DNA of 64,000 nucleotides from JAUILH01 sp965230535. GTDB lineage: Bacteria; Bacteroidota; Bacteroidia; Flavobacteriales_D; JAUILH01. Of the stretch, positions 43,527 to 51,296 are shown one piece after another. Position 1 is the stretch's first letter; each line of letters opens with the position of its first letter. The notes under the pieces are model-generated. The model did not search any database, was not told where the DNA came from, and saw nothing but the letters and a program-made list of their open reading frames with translations. The translations under genes and the position numbers were made by a program. The stretch covers positions 1,922,001 to 1,986,000 of the forward strand of contig OZ246010.1 in the NCBI GenBank assembly GCA_965230535.1. The letters are read 5' to 3'.

Positions 43527-46253
43527 TTATTTTGAGACTACTGCAGCGTATTTTAACAATGCATCAAACAGAGCCTGATGTCTAATTTCATGAACTTTTG
43601 GTGACCCTGAAGCCGGGCTACCACTTTCTGGTCTGGCAATCACTTCCGGATTATAGTTTCTCATTTTTCTTAAGATGAAACTCCATGCTCCCATATTTTC
43701 AGGCTCTTCCTGAAGCCAAACATGGTTCTTCACATTTGGATATTGAGCCATCAATTTTTCGATTTGTACTTCCGGATAAGGATAGATTTGCTCTAGTCTA
43801 ATCAATGCAATATTTGAAGCGCCTCCCACTTTTTCAAAGGCTTCCAAAGTATCGTAGTAAATCTTACCAGTACAGAAAGCAACTGTATCTACAACTGATT
43901 TATCCAAATCTCTCGTATCGTCAAGTACCTCCTGGAAACGACCTGTTGACATGTCTTCAAGCGTGGACACACACTTAGGGTATCTCAATAGCTTCTTAGG
44001 TGTGAAGACCACCAAGGGTTTTCTAAAATGCCATTTCAACTGTCTTCTCAACAAGTGGAAGTAGTTGGCCGGTGTGGTTACATCACATACCACCATATTA
44101 TCTTCCGCACAAAGCTGAAGATATCTTTCCATTCGACCACTTGAATGCTCAGAGCCCATGCCCTCATATCCGTGAGGTAATAACATCACCAAACCATTCA
44201 TAGCACGCCACTTGTCTTCTGCAGCACTGATGAACTGGTCAATAATGATTTGAGCACCATTGTTGAAGTCTCCAAACTGAGCTTCCCAAATTGTTAAGCC
44301 GTCAGGCGTTCCAAAGGCATATCCGTAATCAAACCCTAACACACCATATTCTGACAAGAATGAGTTATAAATCTGAAGTTTCGCCTGCTTATCTGACAAC
44401 AGGTTTAATGTGATTACTTCTTCCTCATCATCTTCAGTTTTAACTACGGCATGTCTATGAGAGAAGGTTCCTCTTTCAACATCCTGACCAGAAATTCTAA
44501 CCGGATGACCTTCGTCCAGCAATGAAGCGTAGGCCAACATCTCACCCATTCCCCAATCCAATTGGTTAGACTCAAGCATGTTGAGACGGTCCTTCATTAA
44601 TTTCTGAATCTTTCTAAAATACTTTTTGCCTTCCGGAAGTGTGGCCATTTTCTTGCCAAGTTCTTGCAGTCTGGCGTGATTGTAAGAAGTATCCGGAGAT
44701 TCATGAAAGTCTTCGTTCTTAGACTTACTCAAGTGCTTCCACTCCTCTTCTAGGAAATTGGTCACCTTAGCCTTTTCAATTTCCTTGGCATCAGATAATC
44801 TCTCTTGCAGAGTATCATCAAACTCCTTCTCCATCACTTTAGCTTCTTCCTGAGTGATCATGCCCTTTGCGATCAAATCTTTGACATAAATCTCTCTTGG
44901 ATTCGGATGCTTACTGATGGCTTTATAAAGTGTAGGCTGAGTAAATTTAGGCTCATCTCCTTCGTTATGACCATACTTTCTATAGCAAAGAAGATCGATA
45001 AATACATCTGCGTTGTATTTCTGACGATATTCCAGGGCCATCTGTGCTGTTTGAACAACCGCTTCAATATCATCTCCATTTACATGGAATACCGGGCATA
45101 AAGTGGTTTTGGCCACATCTGTACAGTAAGTACTTGAACGGGCGTCTAAATAGTTGGTAGTAAATCCAACCTGGTTATTGATGACAATATGAATGGTTCC
45201 CCCAGTTCTATAGCCATCTAACTGGGCCATTTGAAGAACTTCATATACAATTCCCTGACCTGCAACGGCAGCATCACCATGAACAAGGATCGGAACAATC
45301 TCATCTTCACTGTATCCCTTCTCATCGATTTTAGCTCGGGTAATTCCTTCTACTACAGGATCTACAGCTTCAAGGTGAGATGGGTTTGGTGATAAAGTCA
45401 TTTTAATTTCCTTACCACTGTCAGCCGTTACATCACAAGTAAAGCCCAGGTGGTATTTCACATCTCCGTCGAAGAGGCTGTCTTCATAAACCTTGCCTTC
45501 AAATTCGGAGAAAATATTTTCGTAAGTTTTGTTAAAGATGTTAGCCAGTACGTTCAAACGACCTCTATGTGCCATTCCCATTACAAACTCCTTAACACCT
45601 TTAGTTGAAGCATGTTCAATTAATCTGTCCAGCGCAGGAATCAAAGCTTCCGCACCTTCAATTGAAAATCGCTTCTGTCCGACAAATTTCTTCTGCAAGA
45701 ACTGCTCAAAAACGGTCGCCTGATTTAGCTTGTGCATGATGTGTTTTCTGTCCCCATCCGATAATTTCGGACGGTTCTTCAACTCAATCATGTTTCTGAG
45801 GTACTGAACTGTTTCTGGTTTTCTGATATAGTTATACTCAAACCCAATGCTATCACAATAAGTTTCTTCCAGATGAGCTATAATGTCCTTAAGCTTAGCC
45901 GGACCAATTCCTATTTCTTCACCACTCTGAAAGGTCTCTTCAAGATCTTTTTCTGAAAGTGCAAAGTTTTCGATTGCCAGAGTAGGGCTGTACTTTCTTC
46001 TTTCACGAACAGGATTGGTCTTGGTAAATAGATGACCTCTTGTTCTGTAGGCGTGAATCAGATTCATCACCTTAAACTCCTTGTGCATATTTTCTGATAT
46101 GCCTCCGGACTCGAAATCTGTGTGTTGAAACTCAAACCCTTCAAAAAATCTCTGCCAACCACTGTCAACAGAAGCCGGGTCTTGCTTATATTGAGAATAC
46201 AGCTCATCAAAAGCTGCTACATCCCCATTACTGAGGTATGAAAATTTATCCAT
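43527..46253 (-). CDS. sucA: 2-oxoglutarate dehydrogenase E1 component
   Basis: Thiamine-diphosphate-dependent E1, 908 residues, normal for the family. It starts with the short 2-oxoglutarate dehydrogenase N-terminal segment (DPASVDSGWQRFFEGFEF), then the E1 domain with VMGMAHRGRLNVLANIF, the ThDP/Mg motif GDAAVAGQGIVYEVLQMAQL and NNQVGFTTN, and the C-terminal transketolase-like part (FDYGYAFGTPDGLTIWEAQF, HGYEGMGSEHSSGRMERYLQ). First gene of a sucAB unit with a strong predicted promoter just upstream; E3 is not in the window. Confidence 0.98.
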   Translation of the reverse strand: MDKFSYLSNGDVAAFDELYSQYKQDPASVDSGWQRFFEGFEFQHTDFESGGISENMHKEFKVMNLIHAYRTRGHLFTKTNPVRERRKYSPTLAIENFALSEKDLEETFQSGEEIGIGPAKLKDIIAHLEETYCDSIGFEYNYIRKPETVQYLRNMIELKNRPKLSDGDRKHIMHKLNQATVFEQFLQKKFVGQKRFSIEGAEALIPALDRLIEHASTKGVKEFVMGMAHRGRLNVLANIFNKTYENIFSEFEGKVYEDSLFDGDVKYHLGFTCDVTADSGKEIKMTLSPNPSHLEAVDPVVEGITRAKIDEKGYSEDEIVPILVHGDAAVAGQGIVYEVLQMAQLDGYRTGGTIHIVINNQVGFTTNYLDARSSTYCTDVAKTTLCPVFHVNGDDIEAVVQTAQMALEYRQKYNADVFIDLLCYRKYGHNEGDEPKFTQPTLYKAISKHPNPREIYVKDLIAKGMITQEEAKVMEKEFDDTLQERLSDAKEIEKAKVTNFLEEEWKHLSKSKNEDFHESPDTSYNHARLQELGKKMATLPEGKKYFRKIQKLMKDRLNMLESNQLDWGMGEMLAYASLLDEGHPVRISGQDVERGTFSHRHAVVKTEDDEEEVITLNLLSDKQAKLQIYNSFLSEYGVLGFDYGYAFGTPDGLTIWEAQFGDFNNGAQIIIDQFISAAEDKWRAMNGLVMLLPHGYEGMGSEHSSGRMERYLQLCAEDNMVVCDVTTPANYFHLLRRQLKWHFRKPLVVFTPKKLLRYPKCVSTLEDMSTGRFQEVLDDTRDLDKSVVDTVAFCTGKIYYDTLEAFEKVGGASNIALIRLEQIYPYPEVQIEKLMAQYPNVKNHVWLQEEPENMGAWSFILRKMRNYNPEVIARPESGSPASGSPKVHEIRHQALFDALLKYAAVVSK

Positions 46254-46279
46254 AAGATTTTAACGCAATGTTATATATA

Positions 46280-46309
46280 CAAATCTAACAATTTCTTGAA
46301 CTGTGCAAA
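46280..46309 (-). promoter_or_regulatory. Predicted promoter for sucAB
   Basis: On the minus strand TTTG (46309-46306), 18 bases, then TAGATTTG (46287-46280), a near-ideal Bacteroidota promoter. Transcription would begin around 46274, about 20 bases before the sucA ATG. Confidence 0.75.
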
Positions 46310-46322
46310 ACAGGAAGAAGCA

Positions 46323-46682
46323 CTAATTGGAATCCGAGCTGTAGAGTTTTCTTAAAACCACTTTTTGCAACTCTCGTTTAAGTATTAACTCACTCATTGA
46401 TTTGGCCGGATTCCCCAAGCCGAAACATTCATTAATTAACCTTTCGGGTAAATCCACACGGTACAGTATATTGAGCAATTTCTCCATGTTTTGGGACAAC
46501 AGACCATCTACGGTATAAGATAAATCCTCTATGAGATCTGAGAAGTAATCATCACTCACCGGGACCTGTCTCAAATTCAACTCAACAGGGTCAAAATCCT
46601 TCTCCAGCTGAACGAAAGTCAGCTCCAGCAATCCAAGATCTTTGAAATGTTTGGGTTCGAGACTTTTAAAATGATCCGGCAT
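46323..46682 (-). CDS. Small helical protein, unknown function
   Basis: A 119-residue acidic protein from the ATG at 46682 (a TTG six codons earlier is possible). It is mostly helical: FKDLGLLELTFVQLEKDFD, DDYFSDLIEDLSYTVDGLLS and SMSELILKRELQKVVLRKLY. No signal peptide or membrane helix is present. The gene lies between the sucA promoter and the divergent epimerase gene. I do not recognise it; its conserved-looking charge pattern suggests a real small protein. Confidence 0.65.
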   Translation of the reverse strand: MPDHFKSLEPKHFKDLGLLELTFVQLEKDFDPVELNLRQVPVSDDYFSDLIEDLSYTVDGLLSQNMEKLLNILYRVDLPERLINECFGLGNPAKSMSELILKRELQKVVLRKLYSSDSN

Positions 46683-46795
46683 GGAAGAAATTTTGGGCAA
46701 AGATACGCTCTTGTAAAGTCACTCACCCGAACCTTCGCTTAACTTTTTTGTTAAATAAATACCACCGTCTCGATAAATTTTGAATCTTTAATAGT

Positions 46796-47680
46796 GTGAA
46801 AGAAAGGCTTGTTTTAATAACCGGAGGAAGAGGCATGATTGGGCAACAATTATGCAAAGACCTTAAGAAATTGGGGATCTCCTATCGAGTATTGAGCAGA
46901 ACACCAAAGGCCGACCATGAGTTTCTCTGGAATCTACACGACAATTACATAGACGAGAATGCGCTGATTGGCATCACAGACATCATTCACCTGGCAGGAG
47001 CAGGTATAGCAGACAAGCGTTGGTCTAATTCAAGAAAACGGGAGTTGGTGCATAGCAGAACTCAACCACCAAGGTTGTTGTTCGACAAAATTGAAGAGTT
47101 GGGCATAGAGTTAAATTCATTCGTTTCGGCCAGTGGCGTTGGCTACTATGGTTTGCAAACGGAGGACAAAATTTATACTGAATTGGATCACCCTACCAAA
47201 GAGTTCATCAGTGAATGCGTCTTAAAATGGGAAGCAGCAGCCAATAAATTCAAACCCAAAACCAGAGTGGTTTGCCTGAGAATGGGCTTAATCGTTCAAC
47301 AAGACCAGGGAGCCATAAAAAAGATGGGACAACCCGTAAAATGGCGTGTTGGCACATACTTTGGCAACGGAAAACAATGGATGCCCTGGGCAGATGTGCG
47401 AGATGCTTCTGCCGCCTTTATTTATGCCTTGCAAAACAACATCAGCGGATCTTACAATGTAGTATCCAGTCAGCACATCAACCAAAAAGAATTCATGACT
47501 GATTTGGCACTGTCATTAAACAGGCGTTTATTGCCGTTTTCCGTTCCGGCCTGGTTTTTGAGGCTGATTTTAGGAGAGATGTCTGTTCTACTGCTCAGTG
47601 GCAACAGGATGAGCAATCAAAAACTATTGGAAACGGGCTTTACCTTCGAATTTGAGGAGCTAAAAAAGGCTTTGTCGTAA
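46796..47680 (+). CDS. TIGR01777-family SDR epimerase-like protein
   Basis: A 294-residue extended short-chain dehydrogenase of the TIGR01777 (YfcH / SDR39U1) group: N-terminal dinucleotide-binding LVLITGGRGMIGQQL, HLAGAGIADKRWSNSRKREL, SASGVGYYG (family form of the catalytic Tyr region) and a C-terminal DUF1731-like end (RRLLPFSVPAWFLRLILGEM). The start is GTG at 46796. Members are linked to cell division or sugar metabolism in different species without a firm substrate. It is divergent from the small gene at 46323 and appears monocistronic. Confidence 0.93.
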   Translation: MKERLVLITGGRGMIGQQLCKDLKKLGISYRVLSRTPKADHEFLWNLHDNYIDENALIGITDIIHLAGAGIADKRWSNSRKRELVHSRTQPPRLLFDKIEELGIELNSFVSASGVGYYGLQTEDKIYTELDHPTKEFISECVLKWEAAANKFKPKTRVVCLRMGLIVQQDQGAIKKMGQPVKWRVGTYFGNGKQWMPWADVRDASAAFIYALQNNISGSYNVVSSQHINQKEFMTDLALSLNRRLLPFSVPAWFLRLILGEMSVLLLSGNRMSNQKLLETGFTFEFEELKKALS

Positions 47681-47752
47681 GCAATCCAATATTCCATCCC
47701 TAAAAAAAGACCGTTTATCGACAAAATAGCTCATTCTTAACACAGTAAGAAC

Positions 47753-47774
47753 TTTTACGTCTTTTTTACGTAAA
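47753..47774. repeat. Tandem TTTTACGT direct repeat, possible operator
   Basis: TTTTACGT occurs at 47753-47760 and again at 47764-47771, an 11-base period (about one helical turn). The second copy is part of a perfect palindrome TTTACGTAAA (47765-47774). The pair lies 22 bases before the S8 protease start, where a regulator could bind near the promoter. No regulator is known to me. Confidence 0.35.
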
Positions 47775-47796
47775 TTCAATTTGTTAAACTAAGACT

Positions 47797-49431
47797 ATGA
47801 CCTTAAAGCACATTACCATAGCATTCAGTTTTGCCTTTCTTCCATCCATTATTTTGGCAAATGGAGATGGCGATCATAAGAAAAATGCAAAAGATTATAA
47901 GAAGTACCATAACTGGCATCACGGCGATCACAAAGCCGACAAGATGATGGGGGTAAGTACCCGCAAAGCGTACGATTATATCAAGGAAAACAACTTATCT
48001 CCCAAGAAAAAGATCATCGTTGCCGTTATAGATGGTGGAATTGATGTTCAGCATGAAGATCTTAAGAATATTATCTGGATTAATAAAGATGAGATCGACG
48101 GCAATGGCATTGATGACGATAAAAACGGTTACGTTGATGACATCTATGGCTGGAATTTTTTGGGGCATCCTGATGGCAAAAACGTTGGACCGGAGAATCT
48201 GGAGTTAACCAGAATTTACCGCGACCTTAAGCCTAAATACGATGGCAAATCGGAAGAAGATATTGATGCATCTGACAAAGAAGAGTTTGCACTATATCAG
48301 GAAGTTAAAAACACTTACGAAACGGATCGCGCCAAGTATAGTCAGATTTTAACCCAGAACAAACAATTGCTTGGCATCCTTCCTATGATTGATGCTGCCA
48401 TTGAAAAAGAATTGGGTAAAAAGGATTATACCCTTGAAGAGGTAAAAGCCATCAGTACTGAAGATGAGATGTTGAAACAAATGGTGACTGCTAAGACGCA
48501 ACTGATGAAGCAAAATGTGACAGTTGCTGATCTTGAAAACCAGATTTCTCACCTGAAGGACTATGTTGACAACTACTATAATGTTGAATTTGTTGCGAGA
48601 AAGGAAATCATCGGAGATGACCCAACAGACATTAAAGACACTAAGTATGGAAATCCGGATGTAAAAGGTCCTGATGCCTACCATGGTACTTTTGTAGCCG
48701 GATTAATTGGCGCAGAAAGAGGCAACGGAATTGGAATTGACGGCATTGCAGGTAACATTGAAATTATGGCTATTAGAGCCATTCCTGGTGGTGATGAATA
48801 CGACAAGGACGTTGCTCTTGGAATCCGTTATGCGGTTGACAATGGTGCTCAGGTAATCAACATGAGTTTTGGAAAAATGTATTCTCCAAACAAAGAAATG
48901 GTAGATGAGGCTATTAAGTACGCAGAATCTAAAGGCGTGCTATTGGTAAATGCAGCCGGAAATGATCACACGGATGTTGATGAGCACCCTCACTATCCTA
49001 TTGACAGATACAATGGCGGAGAAGTGAAGAATATGCTTACCGTTGGAGCAGCTTCAATGGATAGAAAGAAAGAAATGCCTGGTGTTTTCTCTAACTACGG
49101 AAAGAATCATGTAGATGTATTTGCTCCTGGTGTTGACATTGTATCTTGTACACCTGAGAGCTTATATCACAAAGGAAATGGAACCAGTTATGCAAGTCCT
49201 ATTACAGCAGGGATTGCAGCTATGGTATGGTCTTATTTCCCGAAACTAACAGCAGCTGAGTTAAAGGAAATTATCATGGAATCTGCCGTAGATAAAGGCA
49301 AGAAGAAAGTGTATTTACCGAACCGTGGTTCTGATGAAAAAATCAAGATTAAGTTTAACGAACTGTGCGTAAGTGGTGGTATTGCCAACGTATACAACGC
49401 ATTTTTGCTTGCCGAAGAAAGAAGCAAGTAA
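47797..49431 (+). CDS. Exported S8-family (subtilisin-like) serine peptidase with large insertion
   Basis: A 544-residue exported protease with signal peptide (ending SIILANG). The catalytic triad is Asp79 (VAVIDGGIDVQHEDL), His296 (YHGTFVAGLIGAERG) and Ser464 (NGTSYASPITAGIAAM); the oxyanion Asn lies in NAAGNDHTD. The stretch between Asp and His is about 215 residues, far longer than the few dozen of classic subtilisins, because of an inserted helical segment of about 150 residues (for example DKEEFALYQEVKNTYETDRA). Such inserts are found in some Bacteroidota S8 peptidases and could regulate access to the site. A shared terminator follows. Confidence 0.95.
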   Translation: MTLKHITIAFSFAFLPSIILANGDGDHKKNAKDYKKYHNWHHGDHKADKMMGVSTRKAYDYIKENNLSPKKKIIVAVIDGGIDVQHEDLKNIIWINKDEIDGNGIDDDKNGYVDDIYGWNFLGHPDGKNVGPENLELTRIYRDLKPKYDGKSEEDIDASDKEEFALYQEVKNTYETDRAKYSQILTQNKQLLGILPMIDAAIEKELGKKDYTLEEVKAISTEDEMLKQMVTAKTQLMKQNVTVADLENQISHLKDYVDNYYNVEFVARKEIIGDDPTDIKDTKYGNPDVKGPDAYHGTFVAGLIGAERGNGIGIDGIAGNIEIMAIRAIPGGDEYDKDVALGIRYAVDNGAQVINMSFGKMYSPNKEMVDEAIKYAESKGVLLVNAAGNDHTDVDEHPHYPIDRYNGGEVKNMLTVGAASMDRKKEMPGVFSNYGKNHVDVFAPGVDIVSCTPESLYHKGNGTSYASPITAGIAAMVWSYFPKLTAAELKEIIMESAVDKGKKKVYLPNRGSDEKIKIKFNELCVSGGIANVYNAFLLAEERSK

Positions 49432-49445
49432 GCCCAATTGAATAT

Positions 49446-49480
49446 AAAAAAGGCGTTTCAATAATTGAAACGCCTTTTTT
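49446..49480. terminator. Bidirectional Rho-independent terminator
   Basis: GGCGTTTCAA pairs perfectly with TTGAAACGCC around a three-base loop, with an A6 run before and a T6 run after, so it can stop transcripts on both strands. It sits between the converging S8 protease and polyprenyl synthase genes. Confidence 0.93.
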
Positions 49481-49488
49481 ATGTCTTA

Positions 49489-50436
49489 TTAATTCGTTCG
49501 GATCATTAATTTGGAAGACAGCGCCAGAAGCTCATCTTTAGGGTAAGCCGTCTTAATTTGGTCCAGAATGGCCAGTGACTTTTCATGGTACACGTTCACC
49601 TGATCTATGATAGATTTATCGAGGGAATGACCAATATATGCAGCCTTAATAGAAGCTACTTTCTCTGCCTTATCTTCAATGGTACATAGCTCATTAAATG
49701 CTTCTTCACCAATGGCTTCCCTTAAACAAATGCTCAAAAAAGTCTTTTTATCATTGAGAATATCCCCGCCAATTTGTTTTCCAAAACTGGCCTCATCTCC
49801 AAAAGAATCTAAATAGTCGTCCTGAAGCTGAAACCCAAGCCCAAGGTTAATTCCGAAATCATAAAAAAGCTGTGCCGTATCCTTATCTGCTCCCCCGTTC
49901 ATGGCTCCAATCTTTAAAGCACACGCTAAGAGCACTGCCGTCTTCAAACGGATCATTTCCATATACTCCGAAAGTGTCACATCTGCCCTCTCCTCAAAGT
50001 CCATATCCATTTGCTGACCATTACACACCTCAACAGCGGTTTGGTTAAACAAATGCATGAATTCCACAGGAAGTTTGGCTTCCATTAGCAAAGACTGATA
50101 AGCTTTCACCATCAAAACATCTCCTGATAAAATGGCAATATCCCTGTTCCATTTTTCATGCACTGTTGGGACACCCCTGCGCACAGAAGCATTGTCCATA
50201 ATATCATCATGAATCAAGGTGAAATTGTGAAACAGCTCTATCGCCACCGCCTGGTTCAAAGATGCTTCCCAATCCGGAGACAAGGTCTTATGCGCCATCA
50301 ACAACAAGGTTGGGCGTGTCCTTTTTCCACCAATATTTAGGAAATATCTTAGGGGTTCGTACAAGTTTTTAGGCTCTTCCGGCAGGTTTAATTCTGCCAG
50401 TTTTTGTTCAAGTGAGCCTCTGTAATCCGACATCAT
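49489..50436 (-). CDS. Polyprenyl diphosphate synthase (trans-type)
   Basis: Trans-prenyltransferase of 315 residues that condenses allylic diphosphates with IPP. The two Asp-rich motifs are present: LIHDDIMDNASVRRGVPTVH (first DDxxD) and FQLQDDYLDSFGDEASFGKQ (second). The GGKRTRPTLLL start and the Gln motif in CNGQQMDMDFEER are typical. Whether the product is geranyl, farnesyl or geranylgeranyl diphosphate cannot be told from the residues before the first DDxxD alone. It is the last gene of a three-gene operon, overlapping rfbA by four bases. Confidence 0.95.
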   Translation of the reverse strand: MMSDYRGSLEQKLAELNLPEEPKNLYEPLRYFLNIGGKRTRPTLLLMAHKTLSPDWEASLNQAVAIELFHNFTLIHDDIMDNASVRRGVPTVHEKWNRDIAILSGDVLMVKAYQSLLMEAKLPVEFMHLFNQTAVEVCNGQQMDMDFEERADVTLSEYMEMIRLKTAVLLACALKIGAMNGGADKDTAQLFYDFGINLGLGFQLQDDYLDSFGDEASFGKQIGGDILNDKKTFLSICLREAIGEEAFNELCTIEDKAEKVASIKAAYIGHSLDKSIIDQVNVYHEKSLAILDQIKTAYPKDELLALSSKLMIRTN

Positions 50437-51296
50437 TCTTCAAGCAAAGACAATAAATAAGTACCGTATCCACTTTTAACAAGTTCAGACGAAATTTGTT
50501 TAAGCTCTTCCGAACTAATGAAGCCATTTCGCCAGGCAATTTCTTCAATGCAGCCTATTTTCAGACCTTGTCTTTGCTCTATTACTTCAACAAACTGACC
50601 AGCTTGCATAAGTGAAGCAAAGGTGCCGGTATCCAGCCAGGCAGTTCCTCTGTCGAGTATAGATACCTTTAATTTTCCTCTTTCCAGATAAGCCTTGTTA
50701 ATGTCGGTAATCTCATATTCACCTCTGGCACTTGGCGTGAGGTTTTTAGCTATTTCAACCACGGAATTGTCGTAGAAGTATAATCCCGGTACTGCATAGT
50801 TGGACTTAGGACTTGCAGGCTTCTCTTCAATAGACAAAACCTGTTCATTATCATCGAACTCCACCACTCCATAACGCTCCGGATCGCTCACATGATAAGC
50901 ATATACAATTCCACCATCCGGGTTGTAGTTATTCTTAAGCAACTTACCCATTCCGGCACCATAGAAAATATTGTCGCCCAGAACCAGTGCAACTGAATCG
51001 TCTCCAATGAAATCCTCACCAATTACAAAGGCTTGTGCGAGACCATTTGGTTCTTCCTGCACTTTGTATGAAAACTTACAGCCAATTCTGGATCCATCCC
51101 CCAGTAACTGTTCGAAACGTGGAAGATCTGTTGGTGTAGAAATGATTAAAATTTCCCTGATTCCTGCTAATAATAGTGTAGATAGAGGATAATAGATCAT
51201 CGGCTTATCATAAACCGGCATCAATTGTTTACTTACCGCAATGGTTAACGGATACAACCTTGTACCAGAGCCCCCGGCTAAAATAATTCCTTTCAT
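50433..51296 (-). CDS. rfbA: Glucose-1-phosphate thymidylyltransferase
   Basis: Makes dTDP-glucose from glucose-1-phosphate and dTTP, first step to dTDP-rhamnose and other deoxysugars. 287 residues, with the nucleotidyltransferase motif GGSGTRLYPLTIAVSKQLMP, VLGDNIFYGAG, and RYGVVEFDDNEQVLSIEEKP. The later genes rfbB, rfbC and rfbD are not in the window, an unusual separation from the rest of the sugar cluster. It overlaps the exporter gene upstream and the prenyl synthase downstream by four bases each. Confidence 0.95.
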   Translation of the reverse strand: MKGIILAGGSGTRLYPLTIAVSKQLMPVYDKPMIYYPLSTLLLAGIREILIISTPTDLPRFEQLLGDGSRIGCKFSYKVQEEPNGLAQAFVIGEDFIGDDSVALVLGDNIFYGAGMGKLLKNNYNPDGGIVYAYHVSDPERYGVVEFDDNEQVLSIEEKPASPKSNYAVPGLYFYDNSVVEIAKNLTPSARGEYEITDINKAYLERGKLKVSILDRGTAWLDTGTFASLMQAGQFVEVIEQRQGLKIGCIEEIAWRNGFISSEELKQISSELVKSGYGTYLLSLLEE

